Below, one piece after another: positions 19,757 through 26,821 of a stretch of DNA of 64,000 nucleotides. Positions within the stretch are counted from its first letter, which is position 1; every line of letters starts with the position of its first letter. The notes below the pieces were generated by a model, which was not told where the DNA came from, ran no database searches, and saw only the letters and a list, made by a program, of their open reading frames with translations. Source of the stretch: Bacteroidaceae bacterium (GTDB lineage: Bacteria; Bacteroidota; Bacteroidia; Bacteroidales; Bacteroidaceae); assembly GCA_016292045.1 (NCBI GenBank), contig JAEEZX010000022.1, positions 16,636 through 80,635 on the forward strand. Reading direction: 5' to 3'. The translations under genes and the position numbers were made by a program.

Positions 19757-20012
19757 CGATATGCTTTAGTCTATTGCCATATATATAACTCCAAAACGCA
19801 GAATTATTGTATACGGCGTGCTAAATACACACCCATGGGCGTCTATCGTTGCTGAGTTCCTTGACAGTAATTTGAGAGTTTCCTACGCTTTCAGAGTGTC
19901 AAGAACAAAGCGCGTGATATACGCCTTTTCCATATATGGTGTCCCACAAACACCTCAAAGACACCTCTTTTCGGTTTTTCCCAGCGGTTTTTACACCGCT
20001 TTCGGCGTGAAG
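19662..20012 (-). ncRNA. Candidate structured RNA of about 350 nt upstream of the C10 protease
   Basis: The transcript would start near 20012, just after a consensus promoter, and end at the T-run at 19662. Nested complementary segments suggest a rod. CACTCTGAAAGCGTAGGA pairs with TCCTACGGCCTCAGAGTG at 15 of 18 positions. ATTACTGTCA pairs perfectly with TGACAGTAAT. CACGCCG pairs with CGGCGTG, and ATAATTC pairs with GAGTTAT. The 3' arms overlap the terminator hairpin, so two exclusive folds are possible. It is not RNase P RNA, tmRNA or SRP RNA, whose conserved cores are absent. A 6S-like RNA or a C10 attenuator are the main options. Confidence 0.5.
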
Positions 20013-20018
20013 ACGTGG

Positions 20019-20049
20019 CAAATATAGACATAAATTTCTAAACAACAAA
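20019..20049 (-). promoter_or_regulatory. Promoter of the C10 leader RNA (-33 and -7 boxes)
   Basis: TTTG (20049-20046) and TATATTTG (20026-20019) are spaced by exactly 19 bases on the minus strand, a full Bacteroidetes consensus. Transcription should start near 20012, giving a leader of nearly 500 bases before the C10 gene, or a free RNA of about 350 bases. Confidence 0.78.
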
Positions 20050-20125
20050 CTTTTTGCAACTTTTTCATCTTCAAATACCATAAAAAAGTCTTTGAGGGTG
20101 TAATCTCCAGAGATTATTTGCGCGA

Positions 20126-20161
20126 TAGTTAGAGAAAAATATTTCCCTAGTTAGAGAAAAA
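20126..20161. repeat. Two direct repeats, 22-base period
   Basis: TAGTTAGAGAAAAA occurs at 20126-20139 and again at 20148-20161. The flanking bases are also similar (TTTCC after each). A period of about two helix turns would place both copies on one face of the DNA. They lie about 20 bases upstream of the -33 region expected for the -7 box at 20207, a plausible activator site. Confidence 0.5.
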
Positions 20162-20206
20162 GTTTTCCTTAGCACTCCAGCAAAACTCGCAAACACACAA
20201 AAAATA

Positions 20207-20214
20207 TACATTTG
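20207..20214 (+). promoter_or_regulatory. -7 box, distal promoter candidate for the AraC gene
   Basis: TACATTTG matches TAnnTTTG. It would give a leader of about 360 bases that includes the 11-base tandem repeats. The -33 box is weak. Confidence 0.4.
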
Positions 20215-20294
20215 CGCCATACCAAGCAGGTAGCAGGCTCAATATATGTTTGTTATTTTATCGTTTCTTTTTCGTTATATGTTCGATAGAAAAT

Positions 20295-20343
20295 CGAAGG
20301 ACTAACGAAGAACTATCGAAGAACTAACGAAGAACTAACGGAG
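20295..20343. repeat. Tandem 11-base repeat, four copies
   Basis: Units are CGAAGGACTAA, CGAAGAACTAT, CGAAGAACTAA and CGAAGAACTAA, followed by a partial CGGAG. Just before it lies the short palindrome TTCGATAGAAAATCGAA. The period is close to one helical turn. It is too short and has no spacers, so it is not a CRISPR array. It may be a repeat-slippage product or a multi-copy binding site. Confidence 0.75.
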
Positions 20344-20544
20344 AAATGTAGAGTCAACTTGCTCTTTGGTGGCTTTTAATGCCCTTTTTAGCACTTTTGC
20401 ATCTATTTGAGGCGCCCCCAAGGGGAGGGAGACAAAAGACAACGGACAAAAGAATCTACTCGTCAACTAGTCAACTTAATAACTTTGTCAACTTGAAAAA
20501 GCGTTCTTTTCTTCACTTTTCACTCTTAACTCTTAACTTTTTCA

Positions 20545-20552
20545 TATCTTTG
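20545..20552 (+). promoter_or_regulatory. -7 box, proximal promoter for the AraC gene
   Basis: TATCTTTG matches TAnnTTTG and lies 30 bases before the ATG at 20583. The -33 region is covered by TTAACTCTTAAC repeats and has no clear TTTG. Confidence 0.55.
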
Positions 20553-20582
20553 CAGCATAATAATTGCTAAATGCTTTAACGT

Positions 20583-21464
20583 ATGATTAGCAGGAAAGAC
20601 GGATTCCAGGGGGAGCGGGCTGTGGTGCTGCCGCCGGTGATAGTGGAGATGGAGGAGAAGGATGACTTCTGCGAGGGGCTGTTCATCACGGACATCGGTT
20701 ATTACCCGAAAGCGGAGCATCACCATCGTGTGAGAGAGGAGGGAGTGAATCAGTATGTGCTCATCTACTGCGTGGACGGCAGCGGGTTCTACGTGGTGGA
20801 CGGCAAACGGCATGAGGTGAAGAAAAACCAGTACTTCATCCTGCCCATCGGCAAGCCGCACGAGTATGGCGCAACAGAAGGACACCACTGGACTATCTAC
20901 TGGGTACACTTCCGCGGAAAGGCGGCTCACGTCTTTGCCGAGGGTGCCGCCACGCCGCAGACCATCAATGTAACGATGCGGTCGCGTATCAGCGAGCGTA
21001 TCTACATCTTCGAGGAGATACTGACCACGTTGCACTTAGGCGACGGCATTGAGGACCTGCGCTACGCCAGCAGTCTGTTGTCCCACTTCCTGGCATCGAT
21101 GCGCTACCTGGAACAGTTCCGCAGGGCAAAGACGGAGGAAGAGAGAGACATCGTGGAACAGGCTATACACTATATGCAGGAGAATATAGAGCAACACATC
21201 ACGATGGACGATGTGCTGCGCTACGTGGGCTACTCGCAGAGCCACTTCTCCACGGTGTTCAAGAAGAAAACCGGCGTCAGTCCTATCACCTATATCAACC
21301 GCCTTAAAATAGAACATGCCTGTAGGCTGTTACGCACTACAGACATGAAAATCAATATGATTTGCTATAAGGTGGGTATCGAGGACTCGCTATACTTCTC
21401 GCGTCTGTTCTCGAAAATAATGGGAATGAGCCCGACGACTTATAAGTTAAAAATTAAAAGTTAA
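20583..21464 (+). CDS. AraC-family transcriptional regulator
   Basis: This 293-residue regulator has an N-terminal cupin-like ligand domain (about residues 45-140, with the typical VLIYCVDGSGFYVVDGK and PIGKPHEYGA segments). A C-terminal pair of helix-turn-helix motifs covers about residues 185-290 (ITMDDVLRYVGYSQSHFSTV and INMICYKVGIEDSLYFSRLF). It most likely senses a sugar and activates the DUF5107 and transporter genes that run towards it from the right. Its stop codon overlaps the stop of the DUF5107 gene by 4 bases, inside a TTAAAAGTTAAAAG repeat. Confidence 0.9.
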   Translation: MISRKDGFQGERAVVLPPVIVEMEEKDDFCEGLFITDIGYYPKAEHHHRVREEGVNQYVLIYCVDGSGFYVVDGKRHEVKKNQYFILPIGKPHEYGATEGHHWTIYWVHFRGKAAHVFAEGAATPQTINVTMRSRISERIYIFEEILTTLHLGDGIEDLRYASSLLSHFLASMRYLEQFRRAKTEEERDIVEQAIHYMQENIEQHITMDDVLRYVGYSQSHFSTVFKKKTGVSPITYINRLKIEHACRLLRTTDMKINMICYKVGIEDSLYFSRLFSKIMGMSPTTYKLKIKS

Positions 21465-24400
21465 AAGTTCGCTTTGATGAATGTGCGGAACTGGCGGGCA
21501 CCGAGGTGATTGTTGTCGAGGGCTTCGACCTCAGCCAGATACTTCAAGGCGCGTTCCTTGTCACCCATGCCGTAGTAACCGAGGGCGAGCATGTACTTGC
21601 AGTGGATGAGGTTCATCTCGTCGAGGTCGCCTTCCCATACCAGCAGGTCGGGTAGCGAAACGGCAAAGTAGTCCATCACCACATGGTCGAAGATGTGCTG
21701 TTTGCCGTAGTTGATGAGCTTGTTGAACAGCGAGCGAGCCTTATCCTCCTGACCCAATTTGCGATAGCAAAGGGCAGCATAGAATATCTTATCGGGCTTT
21801 GCATCGTTGTAGTACATAGCAGCTGCGGGCTCAGTAGGTCCTGCGGTGCCTTCCTCATAGCGTCCGAGGAAGTATAGGAAGTCATTGTCCTGCGAGCCAT
21901 AGAGCTTGCCTTCGCCCAAGTGGTGCGGGAACACGAGGCATTCCTCCAAGAGTTGCCTGGCTTCTTGTAATTGAGAATTGACAATTGACAATTGAGAATT
22001 ATCTGTTGGCTGTTGGCTCAAAATCTTTTTGGCAATCTCCAAACGACACATCTGATACTGTCCGCTCACCTTGCCTTCGCCACCCTCCCACGGATGGAAG
22101 ATGCGGTTGTCGATGATTTCCTTGGCCTCTTCATAGCGACCCAGCATATTGAGCAGGGTGGCATGTTCGAGCACGAGGTCGTCGCGACGCTGGGTGAGCT
22201 CGGCATGCGCCTCGTAAAAGGCCAGACGCTCGGAATGTGGGCGGTGCAGGCGCTTGTAGAGCTGGTCGAGTTCCATGAACACACGCTCGTCGTTCTCGTC
22301 GAGTTGGAAAGCACGCTCCATATATTCGAGAGCCTCATCATGACGGCCTTGCTTATTGAAACGAGCAAGAGCAAGGTTGCGCCAAACGGTGGGGAACGAA
22401 GGATCGAGACGGGCAGAGAGTTCCCAGTTCTCGATGGCCAAATCATACTGCCTTGCTGCATAATACAAGCAACCCAAGTAATACGGTGCCTTTGATAATT
22501 GACAATTGACAATTGAGAATTGAGAATTAGCTGCTGCTTTGGCGGCTTCGAGGGCGATGATGTCCTCTGAGCGGTTGGGGAAGCAATAGGTGGAGTCGAC
22601 AACCTCTGCTTTGGCCAGGGCATCCTGCTCGCCGCAGAAGGCAAAGAGGTAGTACCAGGTCATGGGCGATGTAGCTCCCTCCTCAATGGCAATCTGCCAG
22701 ATGGCCTTAGCCTCGTCGATGAGACCAGCAGCAGCATAATCGAGAGCCAGCTCGTCGTAGTTCTGAGCCGATTTGCGCAGCATCTCTGTTATTTCCGCCA
22801 GTACTGCCTCATCACCAGTAAGCAGGTATTTTTCGTAACGACAACCGTAGTTGAAGAGGTCAAACGTCAGCGACTCATCGATGAGGGCGAGTGCCTCGTC
22901 CTTCTTATCCATATAGCGAAGGATGGATGCCTTCAGGGCACGAGCCTTGTGGTTGTGCCAGTTGTTGTTCATACAACGGTCTATTTCGCCGAGGGCATCC
23001 TCGTAGCGGCCTTGCATCACGCTAATCTTGGCGGCCTCGAAGTAGCCGGCATCTGCCCAGCCCTTGCTCCATGTGGCTTTCCAGAAGAGTTCGTAGGCTT
23101 CATCGACCTTACCCTGATACTTCAGGGCGAGTGCGAGGTTATAAAGCGGTTCACTATCGTAAGGATTGGGATTGCGCTTGATAGACAACTTGTAAGCTTT
23201 GCGCAGATACTGCTCAGCCTTATGGAAACGACCCTTGCGGATGAACCACAGACCCATTGCATTCAGACAGCGGATGTCGTTGGGGTCACGACGCAGAGCC
23301 TCCTCGTAGTAGTCGAGCGGATTCCAGGTGGCGTGACGATACTGCTCCAGATGGCGACCTGTGATGAGCAACTGCTCATTGGTCTTGATCTGTTCGGGCA
23401 ACAGGGCAGCTTCTGCGCTGTCGGGGATAGGACGAATCTCGTCGCTCTCAGCATGCCAACTGAGTACGGAGCGCTCGCCGTATGGGAACTGCTTGCGAAT
23501 CTCGAAGGTCAGTTCGTTCATCTTGGTACCCTTTACATCGATGGTCTCCACCAGCACTTTTTCGGGCGAGAGAGTCAAAATCTTCTTATAATATACCTCA
23601 CCATTATCATTACGCAGGATGACGCAAACGTCCTGCCGGTTGGTGGCGAAGACCTTGAACTCCATCTTGCCGTCAGCCACCTCGTTGATATTGAACACGA
23701 GGTCTTTCGAAGCCTCTTTCACTATGCCCAGCTCGCGATAGGGCATGAAGTACTGAGTAAACATCTTCTCCTCGTAAGGCATCAGCCAGGTGAAGTCGGG
23801 CTGGTTCTCGGTATAGACACCTGCCATCAGTTCGATGTAGGGACGGAAACCTTCCTCTGCGAAGCCCCACTTCTGGCGCTCCTCTGGGGTTGACTCGTCG
23901 GTGAGGTTACGATCCCAAGCACGTCCGAAGTCGCCGTTACCCCAGGTCCACTGCTTCTTGCCAGGCGAGAAGTGGTGAGAGGCCACATGTAGCATACCAG
24001 CCTTGGTGTCGTTCTCATAACCTCCCTCAAAGTTGAAGCGCGAATTCACGCCCATATAGCTGGTCGGCACAAAGATGTTCTTGTAGTTCGAGATGTCCAC
24101 ACCTGCTGAATAGTCCATCTTATAATAGGTACCCGTAGCGATGGGAAACGACGATACGGCACGCTTGCCATGATCGAACACGGCATTGATGTCGGGTGGA
24201 AACACGCTCTGATAAGCATCGTTCACATAGACAGCGGGGTTGGCCCACCATAGGAAAGTCTGAGGCACGTCAGTGCGATTGTAGAAGCGACCCTTGATTT
24301 CCAAGTAGGCACAGCCGGGACGCAAGGTGAAACCAGCCATTCCTTTCTGGTGGAACATCTTCTCCATTTCGCTCATCCATACGCTGACACTGCCGTCGGC

Positions 24401-24808
24401 ATTCTCCTCGATGCAGGTGTCAACAGGCATGAAGGTGGTGGGACGGTGGTGCTGCGGCCAGTTGAACTCAATGCCGCCACTGATCCAAGGACCAAGCAGA
24501 CCAACGAGGGCTGGTTTGATGACGTGGTTGTAGTACACAAAGTGGCGCTGCTTAATTTTATCGTAAGCCATCTGCACACGTCCACCCAGTTCGGGCAGAA
24601 TCATCACCTTGATATACTCGTTCTCGATATAAACGGCCAGATAATCCTTATCCACCTTCTCATCACTCATCGTCTCAATAACGGGATAAGGATAGACTAC
24701 ACCACTCGACCCCTGATAAACACGTTTCTCCAGGAACATCGGGTTCTTCTCGGGCTTTCCTACTTCGTAGGTGGGAATAGTCACGATTTCTCTCCAAGCT
24801 TTAACCAT
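21461..24808 (-). CDS. DUF5107 domain protein with C-terminal TPR repeats
   Basis: 1115 residues without signal peptide, so cytoplasmic. The N-terminal DUF5107 region (about 1-370) has a galactose-mutarotase-like beta fold with GGIEFNWPQHHRPTTFMPVD and similar blocks. It is followed by a linker, then tetratricopeptide repeats from about residue 470 to the end (for example GLWFIRKGRFHKAEQYLRKA). Such proteins sit beside sugar transporters in gut Bacteroidetes, and a role in sugar recognition or conversion is likely but unproven. Two in-frame peptides from A+T-rich repeats interrupt it at residues 760-771 (NSQFSIVNCQLS) and 936-947 (NSQLSIVNSQLQ). The transporter gene ends 10 bases upstream of its start, so they form one operon. 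Confidence 0.75.
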   Translation of the reverse strand: MVKAWREIVTIPTYEVGKPEKNPMFLEKRVYQGSSGVVYPYPVIETMSDEKVDKDYLAVYIENEYIKVMILPELGGRVQMAYDKIKQRHFVYYNHVIKPALVGLLGPWISGGIEFNWPQHHRPTTFMPVDTCIEENADGSVSVWMSEMEKMFHQKGMAGFTLRPGCAYLEIKGRFYNRTDVPQTFLWWANPAVYVNDAYQSVFPPDINAVFDHGKRAVSSFPIATGTYYKMDYSAGVDISNYKNIFVPTSYMGVNSRFNFEGGYENDTKAGMLHVASHHFSPGKKQWTWGNGDFGRAWDRNLTDESTPEERQKWGFAEEGFRPYIELMAGVYTENQPDFTWLMPYEEKMFTQYFMPYRELGIVKEASKDLVFNINEVADGKMEFKVFATNRQDVCVILRNDNGEVYYKKILTLSPEKVLVETIDVKGTKMNELTFEIRKQFPYGERSVLSWHAESDEIRPIPDSAEAALLPEQIKTNEQLLITGRHLEQYRHATWNPLDYYEEALRRDPNDIRCLNAMGLWFIRKGRFHKAEQYLRKAYKLSIKRNPNPYDSEPLYNLALALKYQGKVDEAYELFWKATWSKGWADAGYFEAAKISVMQGRYEDALGEIDRCMNNNWHNHKARALKASILRYMDKKDEALALIDESLTFDLFNYGCRYEKYLLTGDEAVLAEITEMLRKSAQNYDELALDYAAAGLIDEAKAIWQIAIEEGATSPMTWYYLFAFCGEQDALAKAEVVDSTYCFPNRSEDIIALEAAKAAANSQFSIVNCQLSKAPYYLGCLYYAARQYDLAIENWELSARLDPSFPTVWRNLALARFNKQGRHDEALEYMERAFQLDENDERVFMELDQLYKRLHRPHSERLAFYEAHAELTQRRDDLVLEHATLLNMLGRYEEAKEIIDNRIFHPWEGGEGKVSGQYQMCRLEIAKKILSQQPTDNSQLSIVNSQLQEARQLLEECLVFPHHLGEGKLYGSQDNDFLYFLGRYEEGTAGPTEPAAAMYYNDAKPDKIFYAALCYRKLGQEDKARSLFNKLINYGKQHIFDHVVMDYFAVSLPDLLVWEGDLDEMNLIHCKYMLALGYYGMGDKERALKYLAEVEALDNNHLGARQFRTFIKANF
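21968..22001. repeat. A+T-rich repeat inside the DUF5107 gene, site 1
   Basis: Nested units of AATTGAGAATTGACAATTG fill 34 bases. On the minus strand they are read in frame as NSQLSIVNSQL between two TPR units. The same sequence family occurs at 22497, 26795 and 60392. Confidence 0.85.
22497..22530. repeat. A+T-rich repeat inside the DUF5107 gene, site 2
   Basis: AATTGACAATTGACAATTG followed by two AGAATTG-type units. It is read in frame as NSQFSIVNCQLS. It breaks the spacing between neighbouring TPR helices, so it is probably a loop insertion. Confidence 0.85.
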
Positions 24809-24818
24809 TGTTGTTTAT

Positions 24819-26138
24819 CTAATTACTCTGATTACTTTGATTATTTATCAACTCCTTCTCCAGCTCCTCCAGGCTCTTTCCCTTCGTTTCTGGACAGTTG
24901 CGGAAAAGATAGATAAAAGCACACATGCAGATGCCGCTATAAATCCAGAACGTACCGCTGCTACCCAAGGCCGCATTCATAGAGGGGAATGAGAAGGTAA
25001 GCGTGCAACAGCCCACCCACAGAGCAAAGGTACAGGTGGCCATAGCGATACCACGCACACGATTGGGGAATATCTCGGCCAACAGCGTCCAGGTTACAGG
25101 ACCTAACGTCATGGCGTAAACAGAGATGGCGGCTACTACCAAGGCTACCATCAGCACGCCCGTAAGGCCCATAAAGTAACAGGTGCCAAGGGTGAAGTAA
25201 ATCAGTCCCAGTCCGCCCGCGCCAATCAGCATGAGGGTACGGCGGCCCCACTTTTCGATGGTATAGAGTGCCACGAAGGTAAACACCACGTTGGCGATAC
25301 CTGTGATGACAATATTGATAAACATACCATCCACATCGAAGCCCGCACCTACGAAAATCTCATGCGCATAGTTGAAGATGACATTCGTGCCGCACCACTG
25401 CTGGAATACAGCTACAACCAAACCTAACAGCAATACCTTGCCGTATTTGTGCTGGAAGAGTTCGCCCAATCCTGCCTCCCTTCTCCCTTCTTTAACCTTT
25501 AACCTTTCACCTTTAACCTTTAAAAAAACCGGACTCTCGGGGATAAAGAAACTCATCAGCAGGAACAACGCGGCAGGCAATGTTTCGGCCCAGAACATCC
25601 AACGCCATCCCCACGCCAAATTCCAAGCCTGAGACTCGGCCACAGTGGTATCGCGCGCCAACAGCATGTTGACGATCTGCGCACCCAGAATGCCTAATAC
25701 GATGGTCATCTGATTGAGACTCACCATGCGTCCACGAATCTCAGCCGGACTTACCTCGGCAATATACATAGGTGCCAAGGCCGAAGCCACACCAATACCT
25801 ACACCACCCACAAAGCGGGCTATATTAAACAATATGAAGCTATTAAACAAACCTGTAGCGACAGCCGAAACCGTAAAGAGCACTGCAGAAAACATCAGCA
25901 GGGGCTTACGACCATACCTATCGGCAGCACCGCCTGCCACCATTGCACCTATCAGACAACCAACAAGGGCAGTGGTCATCGCCACACCCTGCATAACAGG
26001 TGAGTCGGCAATGCCAAAGTATAACTCATAAAAAGGCTTTGCACCGCCAATCACCACCCAGTCGTAGCCAAAGAGCAGACCGCCCATGGCCGACACAGCA
26101 CAGATGAAATAGAGGAATCCTTTATTAAATCCTTGCAT
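24819..26138 (-). CDS. Sugar-porter MFS transporter (XylE-like)
   Basis: A 439-residue inner-membrane proton-sugar symporter with 12 expected spans. Sugar-porter signatures are all present: DRYGRKPLL after span 2, AEVSPAEIRGRM, PESPVFL before the central loop, NRVRGIAMA, and PETKGKSLEE at the C-terminus. The central cytoplasmic loop (residues 206-220) carries the in-frame repeat peptide LKVKGERLKVKEG. The extreme C-terminus NNQSNQSN is also repeat-derived. It lies upstream of the DUF5107 gene and downstream of a -7 box at 26168. Xylose, arabinose or a related sugar is the likely substrate, but this cannot be read from the sequence. Confidence 0.88.
   Translation of the reverse strand: MQGFNKGFLYFICAVSAMGGLLFGYDWVVIGGAKPFYELYFGIADSPVMQGVAMTTALVGCLIGAMVAGGAADRYGRKPLLMFSAVLFTVSAVATGLFNSFILFNIARFVGGVGIGVASALAPMYIAEVSPAEIRGRMVSLNQMTIVLGILGAQIVNMLLARDTTVAESQAWNLAWGWRWMFWAETLPAALFLLMSFFIPESPVFLKVKGERLKVKEGRREAGLGELFQHKYGKVLLLGLVVAVFQQWCGTNVIFNYAHEIFVGAGFDVDGMFINIVITGIANVVFTFVALYTIEKWGRRTLMLIGAGGLGLIYFTLGTCYFMGLTGVLMVALVVAAISVYAMTLGPVTWTLLAEIFPNRVRGIAMATCTFALWVGCCTLTFSFPSMNAALGSSGTFWIYSGICMCAFIYLFRNCPETKGKSLEELEKELINNQSNQSN
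25491..25523. repeat. TTTAACC-type repeat inside the MFS gene
   Basis: TTTAACCTTTAACCTTTCACC and further units are read in frame as LKVKGERLKVK in the large cytoplasmic loop between spans 6 and 7, the place in the protein most tolerant of extra residues. A similar repeat lies between rhaM and rhaD at 40188-40226. Confidence 0.85.
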
Positions 26139-26167
26139 AACACTTCACATTTTGTTCTTTCCGGGTG

Positions 26168-26175
26168 CAAAGATA
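26168..26175 (-). promoter_or_regulatory. -7 box of the MFS-DUF5107 operon
   Basis: TATCTTTG on the minus strand, 30 bases before the ATG, matches TAnnTTTG. TTG at about the expected distance upstream can serve as the -33 box. Confidence 0.6.
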
Positions 26176-26285
26176 CGGCATTTTCTACATCTGCAATATG
26201 GAAAAAACACCGCAAGAATATGGACTATTTTACGCACCATAAAAAACGCCATCATTTTCGTACGGTTTTATGCTGTCAAAGCACA

Positions 26286-26327
26286 TAAAAAGCACAGACG
26301 GCTACCTTTTTCGGGTAGCCGCCTGTG
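26286..26327 (-). terminator. Terminator of the V/A-ATPase operon
   Basis: On the minus strand GGCGGCTACC pairs with GGTAGCCGTC-type sequence (arms 26327-26314 and 26306-26293, one mismatch), followed by CTTTTT. It lies about 20 bases after the ntpK stop. Confidence 0.88.
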
Positions 26328-26347
26328 TATCTGTTGTCACTTAATCC

Positions 26348-26779
<432 letters not shown>

Positions 26780-26794
26780 TTAAATATTATTTTT

Positions 26795-26821
26795 TAATTG
26801 ATAATTGACTGTTGATAATTT
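26795..26821. repeat. AATTGATAATTG repeat before ntpK
   Basis: AATTGATAATTGACTGTTGAT followed by AATTT lies in the short spacer between ntpI and ntpK and ends at the ntpI stop codon. It belongs to the same family as the repeats inside the DUF5107 and GH30 genes. Confidence 0.65.

Larger units (their letters stand above)
20050..20582 (+). other. Intergenic region upstream of the AraC gene
   Basis: No convincing gene is seen here. The stretch holds a 16-base palindrome at 20101-20116 (TAATCT-CCAG-AGATTA), two direct repeats, a -7 box TACATTTG at 20207-20214, an 11-base tandem repeat, AACTTGTCAACTTG-type repeats at 20461-20495, and TTAACTCTTAAC-type repeats at 20514-20541. All fit a long regulatory and repeat-rich spacer between divergent units. 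Confidence 0.6.

Noticed and set aside
19700..19905. Invertible promoter segment flanked by inverted repeats
   Set aside because: The inverted copies are imperfect, differ in internal spacing and enclose no promoter; the recombinase at 9294 looks like a housekeeping Xer. An RNA helix explains the symmetry better, although inversion is not excluded.
19818..20027. A 69-codon plus-strand frame in the C10 leader region
   Set aside because: It runs against the promoter and the structured RNA, has mixed composition and no start context.
20295..20343. CRISPR array
   Set aside because: The repeats are 11 bases, directly joined, without spacers, and no cas gene is near.
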